Below are positions 1-10,083 of a stretch of 64,000 nt of DNA, piece by piece. The stretch is from contig CAMNSA010000013.1 in assembly GCA_946554335.1 (NCBI GenBank), forward strand, positions 18,085 to 82,084, read 5' to 3'. The notes below the pieces were generated by a model. It was not told where the DNA came from, did no database searches, and worked only from the letters and a program-made list of their open reading frames with translations. The stretch is from an uncultured Neglectibacter sp. (GTDB taxonomy: Bacteria > Bacillota > Clostridia > Oscillospirales > Acutalibacteraceae). Position 1 is the stretch's first letter. The number at the start of each line of letters is the position of its first letter. The translations under genes were made by a program, and so were the position numbers.

Positions 1-3000
1 ACTCTGCCGCCGCGATCCTTCTGGACGCGCACAGTCTCTGTCTGAGAAGTGCCGCCCAGCACGATCTCACAAGTGGGAGACATTTTTCCCTGGGCAGATG
101 CGCGCACCTGCACCAGCTCCACGCCCTCGGGGATGATCAGCAGACCCCTGTCCGCAAAATACGCGGGATCGGCAGTTTCAGGCAAGGTACCGATGGCATG
201 CCATTCCGTCTTGCCCTGGTAATCCATCTCCGTGCCGTACTGGTCATAATAGATCCCGTGCAGCTGTGCCGCCGTGGTTCCGGCGGGCAGAGCCCGTTCC
301 CGAACATCCACGGAGGTGAGCACGCTGTCGCTGCGGTCCACAGAAAGCACCGCTCTGCCGGACACCGTGCCCGCGCTGTTGGACGCCACCACCTGCAGGT
401 CAGACTTGGTGGAGTTCGCCGGCACCGTAACCACACCGTCTCGGACAAATACGCCGTTGGGCGCGCCTCGCAGGCTCCACAAGGGAGTGAAGTCCGTGAT
501 GGGCTGCAAATACTGGTCGATGGCCGAGGCCTCAAACTGAGCAGTGACCGCAGCTCTGCTGGAAATATACAAGGGTCCATAGCCGTCTGTACGCTTGACC
601 TTGATCTCCTTGAGCTCAGGGGTCTCGCGGCTAAGCCGGATCACCTTCTGGGCTGTTTTAGGCCCGATCTCGCCCACAGTGACTTCCACCTTCACCTCGA
701 CTTGGGTCAAAGTGGAGGAATAGTTCAGGGTACCGAAGAGACTGTCGGAGAACGAGGCAGTACCGGTCCCGGTGGTACCCACCAGCGTCCACTGTGCCTT
801 GTCGTATCCTTCCATCTCCTGGCCATACTGATCCAAGGCTACCGCGGTAAGCTTCACGGAGCCCTGATCTGCAGGGAGCAGGTCGTTCTTGATCATAACC
901 GATTCAAACCGCGGCTGCTGCTTCCTCACCACCAGAGTAGCCGTGCCGGATTTTCCGGAATTCTCTTCCCGCACCACGATCTGCACTTCGCTGTTCAAGG
1001 CGCTGGGAAGCACCGTCACCTTGCCGGTCTGGTCCACGGAAACGCCAATGGCCGCTCCCTCCAGCTCCCAACGAAGGCTGAGCTTGTCGTGGTCGATCTC
1101 GTCTCCGTACTGGTTATAGACCTGTGCCGTGTACACCAAAGACTCGCTGCCGGCCACCGGCACGGTAACCGCTCCGGTCTCCTCGCGGGTGACCGTCACC
1201 TTATCCACATATTCCGCTCCCGCGCGGCTGAGCAGGGCCGTGGCCGTCTTGCCGCGGGAATAAGCTCTTACCGCCACCTGGCTGGTGCTGGGATCCAGAT
1301 TGATCTCGCCGCGGTAATCGTCCCGCTTTTCTTCCGCCGCTCCGGGCTCGGACAGCAGCAGATTGTTGACGGTGGTCTGATAGCCATCCGTCCCCTCCTC
1401 GATCATGGACCACTTCACCGTGCCCTGGGTGGGCATCTCTTCCCGGTACTGGTCGAGCCAAACAGCGTCCAGCACCATATGGTCTCCCTCGGTAAGGGCC
1501 GTCTGCCGGATCCCCAGAGAGGTGTATTCCGCAGGCTCCCGCATGATGTCCACATCCAGAGAGCCGTAAATGCCGGAATTGCTGTCCTGGGCATATACCG
1601 TGATTCGCAGCTGGGGCGCCTCGCTGGTCACCGTCATGGTGCCGTCCTGAGAAATGCTGACGCCCTTTACTTTGTCACTCAAGGACCAGACCAGGCTGGC
1701 TTCCATCTCCATCCCGTACTGGTCATAGGCTATCGCCTGGAAGCTTTCCGCGGAAGAACTCACATCTCCGTCCAGGTATCCGGGTACATCCACAGCGCCC
1801 TGGGCAATACGGGACACATCGATCCTGGAAATATGACGCTCCTCGCCCAGATAGATCTCTGTGCTGCCAGTTTGAGAAACGCCGTTATGAGTAGCCGTCA
1901 CTGTCACCGTGGCCCGAGAGGTCCCGGCGTTAAAGTTCAGCTGCGCGCTGGCGTCAGAAGCATTGGGCGCCAAAGTCCCGCTTCCTTCGGAGGGCCAGGC
2001 AACATTCCACAACGCGTTTACCTGAGACGCGGGGATCTCCATTTCGTCTCCGTACTGGTCAAAGTACTTTAAGGTGAGCTTTCCGCCTCGCTCCTCTGCC
2101 GGGAAGCCGGTGGGCACAATCGCCACACGGCTGTAAGCCCTGGCCTGATGCACGATGGCGAAGGTGTCGTAGCCCGTCACCTGCTTGCTCTGTCCGGAAA
2201 CCGGGCAGGAGGCGATAACCCGTACATTACTGGAGGCCTTTGCCGTGGGAGAAACAGTAACTACACCGTTTTGATCAATGGATACCTCATCCTGAGAGGC
2301 GCCCATGATAGACCACTGAATCACCGGCTCTTCTACACCCTCCGGCGCCGCATAGGGCTGGCCGTACTGGTCGGAGATCGCTGCCTGGAACTTCAAGGTG
2401 CTTTCCGGATGGCCCTCACCGTCTGCCCGTACCGGGGTAGTGCCCTCAATCCTGCTCACGGTGATAGCCGTGGGAATGGGCCAGTCGTCCGATACCGGGA
2501 TCTCGATCTGGCCGGAGCTGATCCCAGCCGCTTCCACGCTTAAAGTGACGCTTTCCGTGCCTACAGAAGCGGTCAGGTCGATCTGGTTGCCTTCCAGAGT
2601 AGGCTTTGTGACCTGTCCGGGCTTCCAGCCGTGCATCTGCCAGGTTTCAGCGCCTCTGGGGAAGGTGACGCTGCCGTACTGATCGTAATAAATGGCAGTC
2701 AGGGTCGTCTTGCTGGCAGGCAGCAGCTTCCTCTGCTCAATGTCGATGGCGCTGAACACAGGCTCTTCCTTGGTAAGCATCAGCTCGTATACCCCGAACT
2801 TCTTCGTTACGGGGTCAGAGGCCGCCACAGTCACCTTGCCTTCTTCTGCCTGGCTGGTGACCGTGAGCACGCCGTTTTCATTGATGGAGATCCCCTTGGA
2901 GGACTCGCCGTACACCTGCCACTGGGCGTTCTCCATAGGCAGGTTCCCATTGATGTTCAGGCCGTACTGATCCACACCGTACGCTTCAAAGGCGACGGAG

Positions 3001-6000
3001 GTCTCCTGCACCGCCCCATTTCTCATCACCGGGATAGCTACCGGCCCGGCGCTGAGCTTCCGGCGGACGACTACCTTCTCAATTTGAGAGGCAGGTTGAT
3101 TCCTCACCAGGATCTTTTCATCATCCAGATGGAAGCCGTCTCGGTCATAATCCACCTTTACCTGGATCTGTCCGGTATAGGAACCAAACTCAATAAAGCC
3201 CGTCTTATCATTGATCGTAGGACGGTTAGAGCCGCTGGTGGGGTCCGTAACAGACCAGGTCATATACTCTGTCAGGCCGGGCACCTCTGCCCCATACTGG
3301 TCATAGGCTACCGCCTCCAGATAGGCGCTGGAAGTCCCTGCGGGGAACTGAGTGGTGACAATTTCCACCCGCACCGGATTAAAGGCAGCTCCCTCCCTGG
3401 TGATATTGAAGAAGGCTTTGCCCAAAATCTTATAGTTATGATCCTGCGCCACCACTGCAACCTGCTCCGTGGCAGCCGCGGTAATGGGAATATCGACCAG
3501 ACCCTGCTGGCTTACCGTAACGCCTTCCGGTGCGCCGACCAGACTCCACACCAGGTCAATGTCCGCCGTATTGGTGATCACCCTTTCGTACTGGTCATAG
3601 GGGGTCGCCGTAAACTGGATCGTATTTCCAGCCTGTGCGGAGGCGGCGTTTCCGGTCACCTGCAAAGAGGTAAACTTACTTTCGCCTGCCTCATACAGGG
3701 TTTTTGTCACAGTTTGCCCGCCGCCGGAAAGCTGCACTGTCACCGACTTCGTTCCGGAGGGAGTCACCAGGGTGCTGTCGTAGCCCTCCTGGAACACCGC
3801 TCCGCTGTTGGCCGGATACTCGTCGAGAATATTCCAGGTAAGCTCTGTGGTATAATCCGGCATCTCATTGTGGTTCTGATCCAGATAGACCGGCGTCAGC
3901 GTGGTCCGGGCAGCCTGCCCCGCGGGGACGGGAAGGAAGTAGCTTTCCTTAATCTCCAGGGAACTGAACTGGCTCACTTCCTGATCGGCAATCACAGAGA
4001 ACACCGTATCCATGCTCTTGCTGCTCACACGGTCTACTACTGTAAGGCGTACATTCGGCGCCTGCTTGGCGCCGCTTGCCACGGTCACCACGCCGTCAGA
4101 TACGGTGATTCCCTTCAGCTCTGTCGTGCAGCTCAGGTTCCAGTCAAAGGTGGCGTCCATCACATTGCCGTACTGATCGTACAGCTCTGCGGAATAGGTC
4201 ACCTGCGCTTTGCCTGTTCTGGGCACAAAGACCGGCGTTGTGCCGTTTTCCTTCTGAAGCTCTATGTGGTCTGCCACAGGGGCTTCCTTGCTGATCTGAA
4301 TCTTTTTCTGTACTCCGCCCTTTGCGATCAGGGCTTCTACCGCAGTTCTATCCTCCGCACTGATCTCGCTTTCCGAAACCACCTGGGGGATCACTTTCAC
4401 CGTGACGCTGCGGGTATCGTCTCCCAATACCAAATGGTCGCCATTCTCCAGATAGGCGGAACGGTCCCCATTTTCTTCGCTGCTTTCGATCGACCACACC
4501 GCGCCCGCGCCGGGAATGGATTCGATGGCGGAACCGTACTGATCTAAGAACCGATAGATCAGAGCCACCGGCTCTGCCGTAGCTGCCATGCTGCTCCCGT
4601 TGGCGATCTCAATCCCTTGAAGCTGGGAGGGTTCCCGTGCGATCGTTACAGTGGTGAGCGCCGTTACCGTAGCGCCGTCCGCCAGCGGCGTCACTTCCGC
4701 CCGCAGAGTGACCGGTCCGGCCGGCGTGGTGCTGTTGGCGGAAAAGCTTGCCCAGGGTGTATTCTGAGAGCTTGTGATGCTCGTTCCCTGAGGCGCGTCC
4801 ACCATGCTCCAGGTAATACGGTTATCCACCTCGCCCGCAGCGGTAAAGGTGGTGATCTTGTCACCATACTGATCGTATGCCACAGGTGTTACACGGATGG
4901 TAGTGGTTCTGGGTGCGCCCGTTGACGTCTGGGGCAGCACCGTAATAGAAGTGCTGGCAGGCAGGATCACCAGACGGTCCACCCGGGGAGCGTCTGCGCT
5001 CATGACCACCTGGTGCCGTCCGCTTGTAATATCGTCTATTTTTGCGCTGACATAGCAGAATACCGCGTCGCTGTCATAGGTGAGAAGTCCGGTGGCGGAA
5101 AGCCGCGTATTGGCGTTTCCGCCGTCATCCTCCAGCGTCCAGAGCGGCGCTTCGGAAGGAGTCATCTGTTTTCCGTACTGATCCCAAAACGCGGCGGAAA
5201 GCTGAGACTGGCCCTTGGTTCTGCTCACCATTCGCTGCTGTACAGTGATGGAGGAAAGCTTCTGAATCTCGTAAACCGTGGACAGGACATAGCTGGCAGA
5301 AAGCCCGGTGGCAGGATCTGTCACGATCACCTGAGCCTGCCCCGCCTGCGTCAGGTTGTTGATGAGCACAACGCCGTTTTCATTTACAGTCATGCCTGTA
5401 GGCTCATCCTGTAAGGACCACCGGAAGGAGTCAGAAACCTCCGCCGGCATCCTCTCGCCAAACTGGTCGTAAGCCGCCGCCCGGAAGATCGCGGTACGCT
5501 GAACGATCCCGCCCGCTCTGGGAGAGGGGATCAGCATAGTATGTCCTGTTTCCCGCTCCCTCAGAATCTCCACGCGGGAGAGCTTGGAAAGCTCTGCGCT
5601 GATGGGGAGAGTCTTCCTTGCGGAAAGGGAGAGAGACTCTGCGGAGGCCTCCACGGTGACCTGGCCAACCGTGCCCTCCATAACCGTAAGCTCGTTTCCG
5701 GACAGGCTGACGCCCGCCGGTACCTCTCCTACCAGCGTCCAGGTAATCCGGTTCCCGCCGGAACCGGTATATTCATCTCCCAAATGATCCAGGATCCTGG
5801 CGGAAAGCTCTGTCACCTCTCCCGGCTTCGCCCTGCCGGTAAGAATCTCCAGGCTTTCGGGCTCCCGCACACTGGCGTCATAGGAAAGCGCGAGATCCAG
5901 GCGCCCGAAAATATCCGTTACCGTGTTGGTTTCCGGATCGATATAGTGAGCTGTGACCTGTACCTTGCCCGGCTGCGCTCCAGGGGCCACAGAGAGGGAG

Positions 6001-9000
6001 GCGTCCTTCCCGCTGCCCGGCGTCAGGGTCACGCCAGTCAAATCTGCACCGGAAATATCCCAGCTGATGTCTCCGGCCGCGCTGGAGGTGATATCGGCGC
6101 CGAACTGATTATATACCAGGGCGCTGAGCGCAGAGGAAACTGCCTGCGCGCCCTCAGTGGGAATAGTGATCTCATTTCCCAGCGCGCTGGAAAGCTCCAG
6201 ATAAGAGGGCGTGGTGCTACTCACACTGTAGATCGTCTTCTTCGTGCTGTGCTGGCTGTCGGAATAGGTGACATCCAACGAGATGTTTGCTTTAAAAGGC
6301 GTTACTCGACCATTTGCAGACCTCCGCCAGTCATTTGCGTCCGTTCCCGCAAAAGTAAAAGTTCTGGAAGAGGGCGTAATGTTCATTTCCTTCCCGTACT
6401 GATCGTAATAGACCGTGGTCAGGGCAACTTGCTGGTTCAAAGGGATCATGGTCTGCAGGATCTCCACGGAGGTGTAGATCGGCTGGGTACCTTCCGCATA
6501 GTTCACATGGAGCAGAGCGGTTCCCCACACACCGGATCTCGGCTCTACCGCGAGGACGGTGTAGGTGCTGCCGGCGATCGCTTCGCTTTCCACTGTGACA
6601 ACGCCGTTCTCATCGATGGAAACGCCGGGATGCTCCTCCTCCCGGATATCCCACAGGATCCCCTCGCTGCCCAGAGCGATGCCGTCCGCGTCCCGCAGAC
6701 TTGCGGTAAAGGCCGTGGTGGCGGAAGGCTCTTCCAATGTGGGGATCGTCACGGTCCCCTCTTCCGGGAAGATCTCGATCGCCGCAGCCTTTCCGGGATT
6801 CTTCACTTCAATGACCTGGGGTTCGCTCTCCTTGGTGACAGAGCCGTAGGTGCCCGAGACCTTCACCGTCACCCGCTGCGTGTAGATGGTGGTAGTCAAG
6901 ATACCGGTCTCGGTAAGCGCCACTCGTTCACCGGAAGGCACTACATCGCTGGAGATATTGATATTGCCCCAGTTCGGCGTAATATTGGACAGCAGTCCGC
7001 CATACTGATCGTGGAACTGGGCCGTCAAGGCGGTAGATTCTCCGCGGGCCACGGCCTTTTCCTTCACATCTACCCAATCCAGGACCGGGGTCTCCTTGCG
7101 TAAAGTCAGCGTAAGCGTGTTGGAGATCAGAGGGTTTTTCCGGCTCTTTACCTGAACCGTCACTGCCGTGGTCTCCGCCGCGGGCTCGATCTTCAGCACC
7201 GCCTGATTTCTTTCACTGCCGGACCCGGGCTCCAGCGTCACGCCGGGATAGGAAGCGGAAAGGCTCCAATCCAAGGCGTCGTTCACAGCGGCCATATCCC
7301 AGGGCTCCTCATACTGATCCAAAGGCTGAGCCAAAATGGGAATGGAGAGCTCGCCCTCCTTCTCCTTGGGCACATCATATACGGTTTTCTCCGCGGACAG
7401 ATCAATGGTGGTGAGCGCCGCGATAGTTCCGATATCCAGGGTTTTATCCTGGGGCTCAAAGGCCGCGCCCTGATAAGTTCCCTCCAAATGCACCCGGATC
7501 TTTCCCTTGGTGTCAATGATGCCCTGGGTCAGAGTCAAGATCCCATTGTCGGAAATCGTATAATCGCTGGTGGTCTCCCCTGCAGACCAGTGAAGCACCA
7601 GGTCGCTCTCTGCGGCCTCAAAGGGCGAACCATACTGATCCACCGCCTGATACCTGAGAGGGATCCCCGTAGTGACAGGAGGCACCTGGTTATTCTTGAT
7701 CTGTACTCCGGCAAATTTCCCCTCTTCCCGAACGACCCGAAGCGTCTTTTTCCCAGGAATCATGGCGCCGTCCAGCGTGACCTCACACTGAAGCTCCATT
7801 TCCCCTTCCGGGGTCGTGCTGTTGAGACGAAGCAGCATGCCGCTTTTCACAGAGAGGTTCACACTGGAATTGATCCCGGCTCCGGCCAGATTTTCCGGCA
7901 CATAGCTCCAGGAGAATTCCGGAGCTCCATCGGTGATCTCCTTGTGATACTGGTCATAAAGACGGGCACGGAAAAAGGACTGCGTAGCCAGCGGGGTTCC
8001 CTCGTCCAGAGGGGCTACCTCGATCTCGTCTCCCTCCTGTACCTGGGTAAAAGTCGGATCCGTATAGCGCTCCAGCTCTACGGAAGCGAATTGCGCCGCC
8101 TGCTTTGTCACATTCACTTCATAGGACCCTGCCAGATTTCCCAAATTGGGGCCTGCCTGGGCCTTGATCGTGATCTTTCCGGGCTCCACATCGGCAGGAC
8201 CCTTGTCAGGAGCAAAGGTCAGATTCACCAGGATCCGGTCGTCCTCTACCTGAGTGCTGTCCGGACTCCATTGGACCGCGGCAGGCGTTACGGTAAAACA
8301 AGAGGCCAGCGCTGCATCCGTTCCCTCTACCGACAGGGAGATCTCCCCCTGGAAGGCAGAAGTTCGGATAGGATAATCGTACTGGTCCGCTACGCTGACC
8401 CAGTAATTCTCGCCCTTAGTGGGAAATTCCGAATCCGTGCCGTAAATGCTGACCTGTCCGGAGCCTGTCTTGTCCTCTTTGTCCTCGATCTTCAAAGTGG
8501 AAGGCTCCAGCGACTCTGTCCGCAGCACAAAAGACACGGTAAGCCCTGCCTCAAATCCGCAGACGGCTCCGCCCACATCCTCTTCCATGGGATGCAGGTT
8601 CTTAAAAGCGGTCAGATAAATGGTCTTGGTGTTCAGATTGTCAAAGGTATTTCGGGACGCTTCCGGCGTAATCTCCAGCTGTCCGGTGGTGCGCTCTACC
8701 TTGGTGTCGCCCAGAGTCACCTCCTGGGTAATCAGCTTGACGCCCAAAGGATAGTCCTCCGGGTCCAGCGGGTTGCCATCCGCGTCGCTGAATTGCCAGT
8801 TCAGGTCACTCGCGCTTAGAAGCTCCTGACCTGCACCGGGAGCAGAAGAATAGACTTGTCCTGTAGAATCCTGGCCCCAGATCTGATATTGAAATGCCGT
8901 TTTCAGCGCTTCCTTTTTGGGGATCTGGACCTCCTGCCCATTATCTTCCATCGCTACAAAGAGCTTGGTAAAGGCCGGAACATCATAATTGGGATAATAG

Positions 9001-9839
9001 ATCCCTACATTCCACTTGTCATAATCGTCCCCTGCATTGTTCACCATGCGCCTGTCCACATTGTAGGCCACGGCTGTGTTGGCGTTGGCGGGGGGCAGTA
9101 GAGCCTCCGGAGCAGAGGTGTCCGGGACATAGTAATACCCCAGCTCCGCTCCGGCGATCTGCTGCTCATAATACTCGATGGCGGCCGCCGTGTAAGCGAC
9201 CTCGCCGGAAATCTGGCAGTTTCCCGCATCATAGCTGCCGTCTTTTAAGCCGATGTCCTCCGCTGTTCCCATCAGAAAGCTGTCTTCTGTGAGATTGTCC
9301 AGGTTATTCCCGGTAACCTGGAAGAACAGAGAACCGGCAGCCAGCTGTTCACCCTGTGTACCGGCAGCCAGGGACTGGAAGGTAAACTCATAGTAAAGGT
9401 ACCAGCGGGGCTTCCCCTCCTGGTCTGCTCCCTTTACCACTATATACTGAGACTCGCTCTCCGAAACACGGGGAGTAGAGGGCAGCTTTACGGCGTCGGC
9501 AACTGTCCCATAGCTATGTACCGTATTGCCGTACCCGCCTACAAGACCCTTCTCCTCCGCTGCCTGCAAAGGTGTTTTTCCATCCGGGGTATAGGGCGTC
9601 AAAACACCGGCGTCCGCCGAAAACAGGATACGCCCTGAATGGATCCCCTTTCCCGAGAGACCGTTAGCCAGCACATCCATCTGCAGGATTCCGGTGGCCG
9701 TATCGTAGTCTCCCTTCTCGATCCGTATACTTGGAGAATTATCGTGAGGCGACCGAGCCGCCGCAGGTGTTGACAGGCTGCCAACCACCAGGCTCAAGGC
9801 CAACACAAAAGATAATCCCTTTTTCCACAGTTTACCCAT
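1..9839 (-). CDS. Giant secreted Ig-like (DQYG) repeat protein, C-terminus beyond window
   Basis: Reading leftward from an ATG at 9839, the frame stays open to the window edge, giving at least 3279 residues without a stop. A ribosome-binding site (AAGGAGA) lies about 9 bases upstream. The N-terminus is a signal peptide (MGKLWKKGLSFVLALSLVVG, then a cleavage-like PAAA). The next roughly 250 residues resemble the N-terminal domain of the SLH protein at 23010-29975. About 26 tandem Ig-like modules follow, each near 100 residues and marked by a D/N-Q-Y-G motif. On the plus strand the motif appears as tactggtc or tactgatc about every 300 bases from 237 to 8369. Such modules are typical of Firmicute adhesins and S-layer-associated proteins. 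It is third in a same-strand series with the dockerin and SLH proteins. The C-terminal anchor is outside the window. Role inferred: extracellular stalk or adhesin. Confidence 0.9.
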   Translation of the reverse strand, partial: MGKLWKKGLSFVLALSLVVGSLSTPAAARSPHDNSPSIRIEKGDYDTATGILQMDVLANGLSGKGIHSGRILFSADAGVLTPYTPDGKTPLQAAEEKGLVGGYGNTVHSYGTVADAVKLPSTPRVSESESQYIVVKGADQEGKPRWYLYYEFTFQSLAAGTQGEQLAAGSLFFQVTGNNLDNLTEDSFLMGTAEDIGLKDGSYDAGNCQISGEVAYTAAAIEYYEQQIAGAELGYYYVPDTSAPEALLPPANANTAVAYNVDRRMVNNAGDDYDKWNVGIYYPNYDVPAFTKLFVAMEDNGQEVQIPKKEALKTAFQYQIWGQDSTGQVYSSAPGAGQELLSASDLNWQFSDADGNPLDPEDYPLGVKLITQEVTLGDTKVERTTGQLEITPEASRNTFDNLNTKTIYLTAFKNLHPMEEDVGGAVCGFEAGLTVSFVLRTESLEPSTLKIEDKEDKTGSGQVSIYGTDSEFPTKGENYWVSVADQYDYPIRTSAFQGEISLSVEGTDAALASCFTVTPAAVQWSPDSTQVEDDRILVNLTFAPDKGPADVEPGKITIKAQAGPNLGNLAGSYEVNVTKQAAQFASVELERYTDPTFTQVQEGDEIEVAPLDEGTPLATQSFFRARLYDQYHKEITDGAPEFSWSYVPENLAGAGINSSVNLSVKSGMLLRLNSTTPEGEMELQCEVTLDGAMIPGKKTLRVVREEGKFAGVQIKNNQVPPVTTGIPLRYQAVDQYGSPFEAAESDLVLHWSAGETTSDYTISDNGILTLTQGIIDTKGKIRVHLEGTYQGAAFEPQDKTLDIGTIAALTTIDLSAEKTVYDVPKEKEGELSIPILAQPLDQYEEPWDMAAVNDALDWSLSASYPGVTLEPGSGSERNQAVLKIEPAAETTAVTVQVKSRKNPLISNTLTLTLRKETPVLDWVDVKEKAVARGESTALTAQFHDQYGGLLSNITPNWGNINISSDVVPSGERVALTETGILTTTIYTQRVTVKVSGTYGSVTKESEPQVIEVKNPGKAAAIEIFPEEGTVTIPTLEEPSATTAFTASLRDADGIALGSEGILWDIREEEHPGVSIDENGVVTVESEAIAGSTYTVLAVEPRSGVWGTALLHVNYAEGTQPIYTSVEILQTMIPLNQQVALTTVYYDQYGKEMNITPSSRTFTFAGTDANDWRRSANGRVTPFKANISLDVTYSDSQHSTKKTIYSVSSTTPSYLELSSALGNEITIPTEGAQAVSSALSALVYNQFGADITSSAAGDISWDISGADLTGVTLTPGSGKDASLSVAPGAQPGKVQVTAHYIDPETNTVTDIFGRLDLALSYDASVREPESLEILTGRAKPGEVTELSARILDHLGDEYTGSGGNRITWTLVGEVPAGVSLSGNELTVMEGTVGQVTVEASAESLSLSARKTLPISAELSKLSRVEILRERETGHTMLIPSPRAGGIVQRTAIFRAAAYDQFGERMPAEVSDSFRWSLQDEPTGMTVNENGVVLINNLTQAGQAQVIVTDPATGLSASYVLSTVYEIQKLSSITVQQRMVSRTKGQSQLSAAFWDQYGKQMTPSEAPLWTLEDDGGNANTRLSATGLLTYDSDAVFCYVSAKIDDITSGRHQVVMSADAPRVDRLVILPASTSITVLPQTSTGAPRTTTIRVTPVAYDQYGDKITTFTAAGEVDNRITWSMVDAPQGTSITSSQNTPWASFSANSTTPAGPVTLRAEVTPLADGATVTALTTVTIAREPSQLQGIEIANGSSMAATAEPVALIYRFLDQYGSAIESIPGAGAVWSIESSEENGDRSAYLENGDHLVLGDDTRSVTVKVIPQVVSESEISAEDRTAVEALIAKGGVQKKIQISKEAPVADHIELQKENGTTPVFVPRTGKAQVTYSAELYDQYGNVMDATFDWNLSCTTELKGITVSDGVVTVASGAKQAPNVRLTVVDRVSSKSMDTVFSVIADQEVSQFSSLEIKESYFLPVPAGQAARTTLTPVYLDQNHNEMPDYTTELTWNILDEYPANSGAVFQEGYDSTLVTPSGTKSVTVQLSGGGQTVTKTLYEAGESKFTSLQVTGNAASAQAGNTIQFTATPYDQYERVITNTADIDLVWSLVGAPEGVTVSQQGLVDIPITAAATEQVAVVAQDHNYKILGKAFFNITREGAAFNPVRVEIVTTQFPAGTSSAYLEAVAYDQYGAEVPGLTEYMTWSVTDPTSGSNRPTINDKTGFIEFGSYTGQIQVKVDYDRDGFHLDDEKILVRNQPASQIEKVVVRRKLSAGPVAIPVMRNGAVQETSVAFEAYGVDQYGLNINGNLPMENAQWQVYGESSKGISINENGVLTVTSQAEEGKVTVAASDPVTKKFGVYELMLTKEEPVFSAIDIEQRKLLPASKTTLTAIYYDQYGSVTFPRGAETWQMHGWKPGQVTKPTLEGNQIDLTASVGTESVTLSVEAAGISSGQIEIPVSDDWPIPTAITVSRIEGTTPVRADGEGHPESTLKFQAAISDQYGQPYAAPEGVEEPVIQWSIMGASQDEVSIDQNGVVTVSPTAKASSNVRVIASCPVSGQSKQVTGYDTFAIVHQARAYSRVAIVPTGFPAEERGGKLTLKYFDQYGDEMEIPASQVNALWNVAWPSEGSGTLAPNASDASAQLNFNAGTSRATVTVTATHNGVSQTGSTEIYLGEERHISRIDVSRIAQGAVDVPGYLDGDVSSSAESFQAIAYDQYGMEMEASLVWSLSDKVKGVSISQDGTMTVTSEAPQLRITVYAQDSNSGIYGSLDVDIMREPAEYTSLGIRQTALTEGDHMVLDAVWLDQYREEMPTQGTVKWSMIEEGTDGYQTTVNNLLLSEPGAAEEKRDDYRGEINLDPSTSQVAVRAYSRGKTATALLSRAGAEYVDKVTVTREETGAVTVPVAGSESLVYTAQVYNQYGDEIDHDKLSLRWELEGAAIGVSVDQTGKVTVLPSALNSEVQIVVREENSGKSGTATLVVRKQQPRFESVMIKNDLLPADQGSVKLTAVALDQYGQEMEGYDKAQWTLVGTTGTGTASFSDSLFGTLNYSSTLTQVEVKVEVTVGEIGPKTAQKVIRLSRETPELKEIKVKRTDGYGPLYISSRAAVTAQFEASAIDQYLQPITDFTPLWSLRGAPNGVFVRDGVVTVPANSTKSDLQVVASNSAGTVSGRAVLSVDRSDSVLTSVDVRERALPAGTTAAQLHGIYYDQYGTEMDYQGKTEWHAIGTLPETADPAYFADRGLLIIPEGVELVQVRASAQGKMSPTCEIVLGGTSQTETVRVQKDRGGR

Positions 9840-9956
9840 GAGATCCACTCTCCTTTTTGTGGCGGCAAACAGCCGGGAAGCTCTCAGCCGCCGGACCCGT
9901 CCGAAAACAGGACTTCTTTATCTTCATTATTTTGTTAATTGCTTTTTACACTGTCC

Positions 9957-10057
9957 TGAGGGCAGGAAAGAGAATGAGACCTCTTCCCTGCCCTCAAAAC
10001 AATAAGTTTTTTATTGTTTTGAGAAGCGTTTCTCCCCGTGGGGAAAACCCCACGGGG
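9957..10057. promoter_or_regulatory. Three consecutive hairpins in the 244-bp gap between giant genes
   Basis: Three inverted repeats follow one another: 16-bp arms 9957-9972/9981-9996 with one mismatch, 10-bp arms 9995-10004/10012-10021, and a perfect 10-bp arm pair 10034-10043/10048-10057 around AAAA. None is followed by a clear T-tract on the minus strand. They look more like mRNA-processing, stabilising or partial-attenuation structures than simple terminators. They separate the dockerin gene stop (10084) from the next giant start (9839). Confidence 0.7.
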
Positions 10058-10083
10058 AAACCCGCTGTTTCGCTCCTTACATC

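Noticed and set aside
198..4547. Long plus-strand open frames opposite the edge protein (for example 198-2072 and 2631-4547)
   Set aside because: They lack ribosome-binding sites and recognisable domains, and mirror the GC-skewed codon pattern of the minus-strand Ig-repeat gene.
230..8450. Regularly spaced repeats suggesting a CRISPR array
   Set aside because: Spacing is about 300 bp and the repeats are the DQYG codons of protein modules, not 25-40 bp direct repeats with short spacers.
10031..10060. Rho-independent terminator for the dockerin gene
   Set aside because: The hairpin is perfect, but no T-tract follows on the minus strand. It is kept as a regulatory or processing structure.
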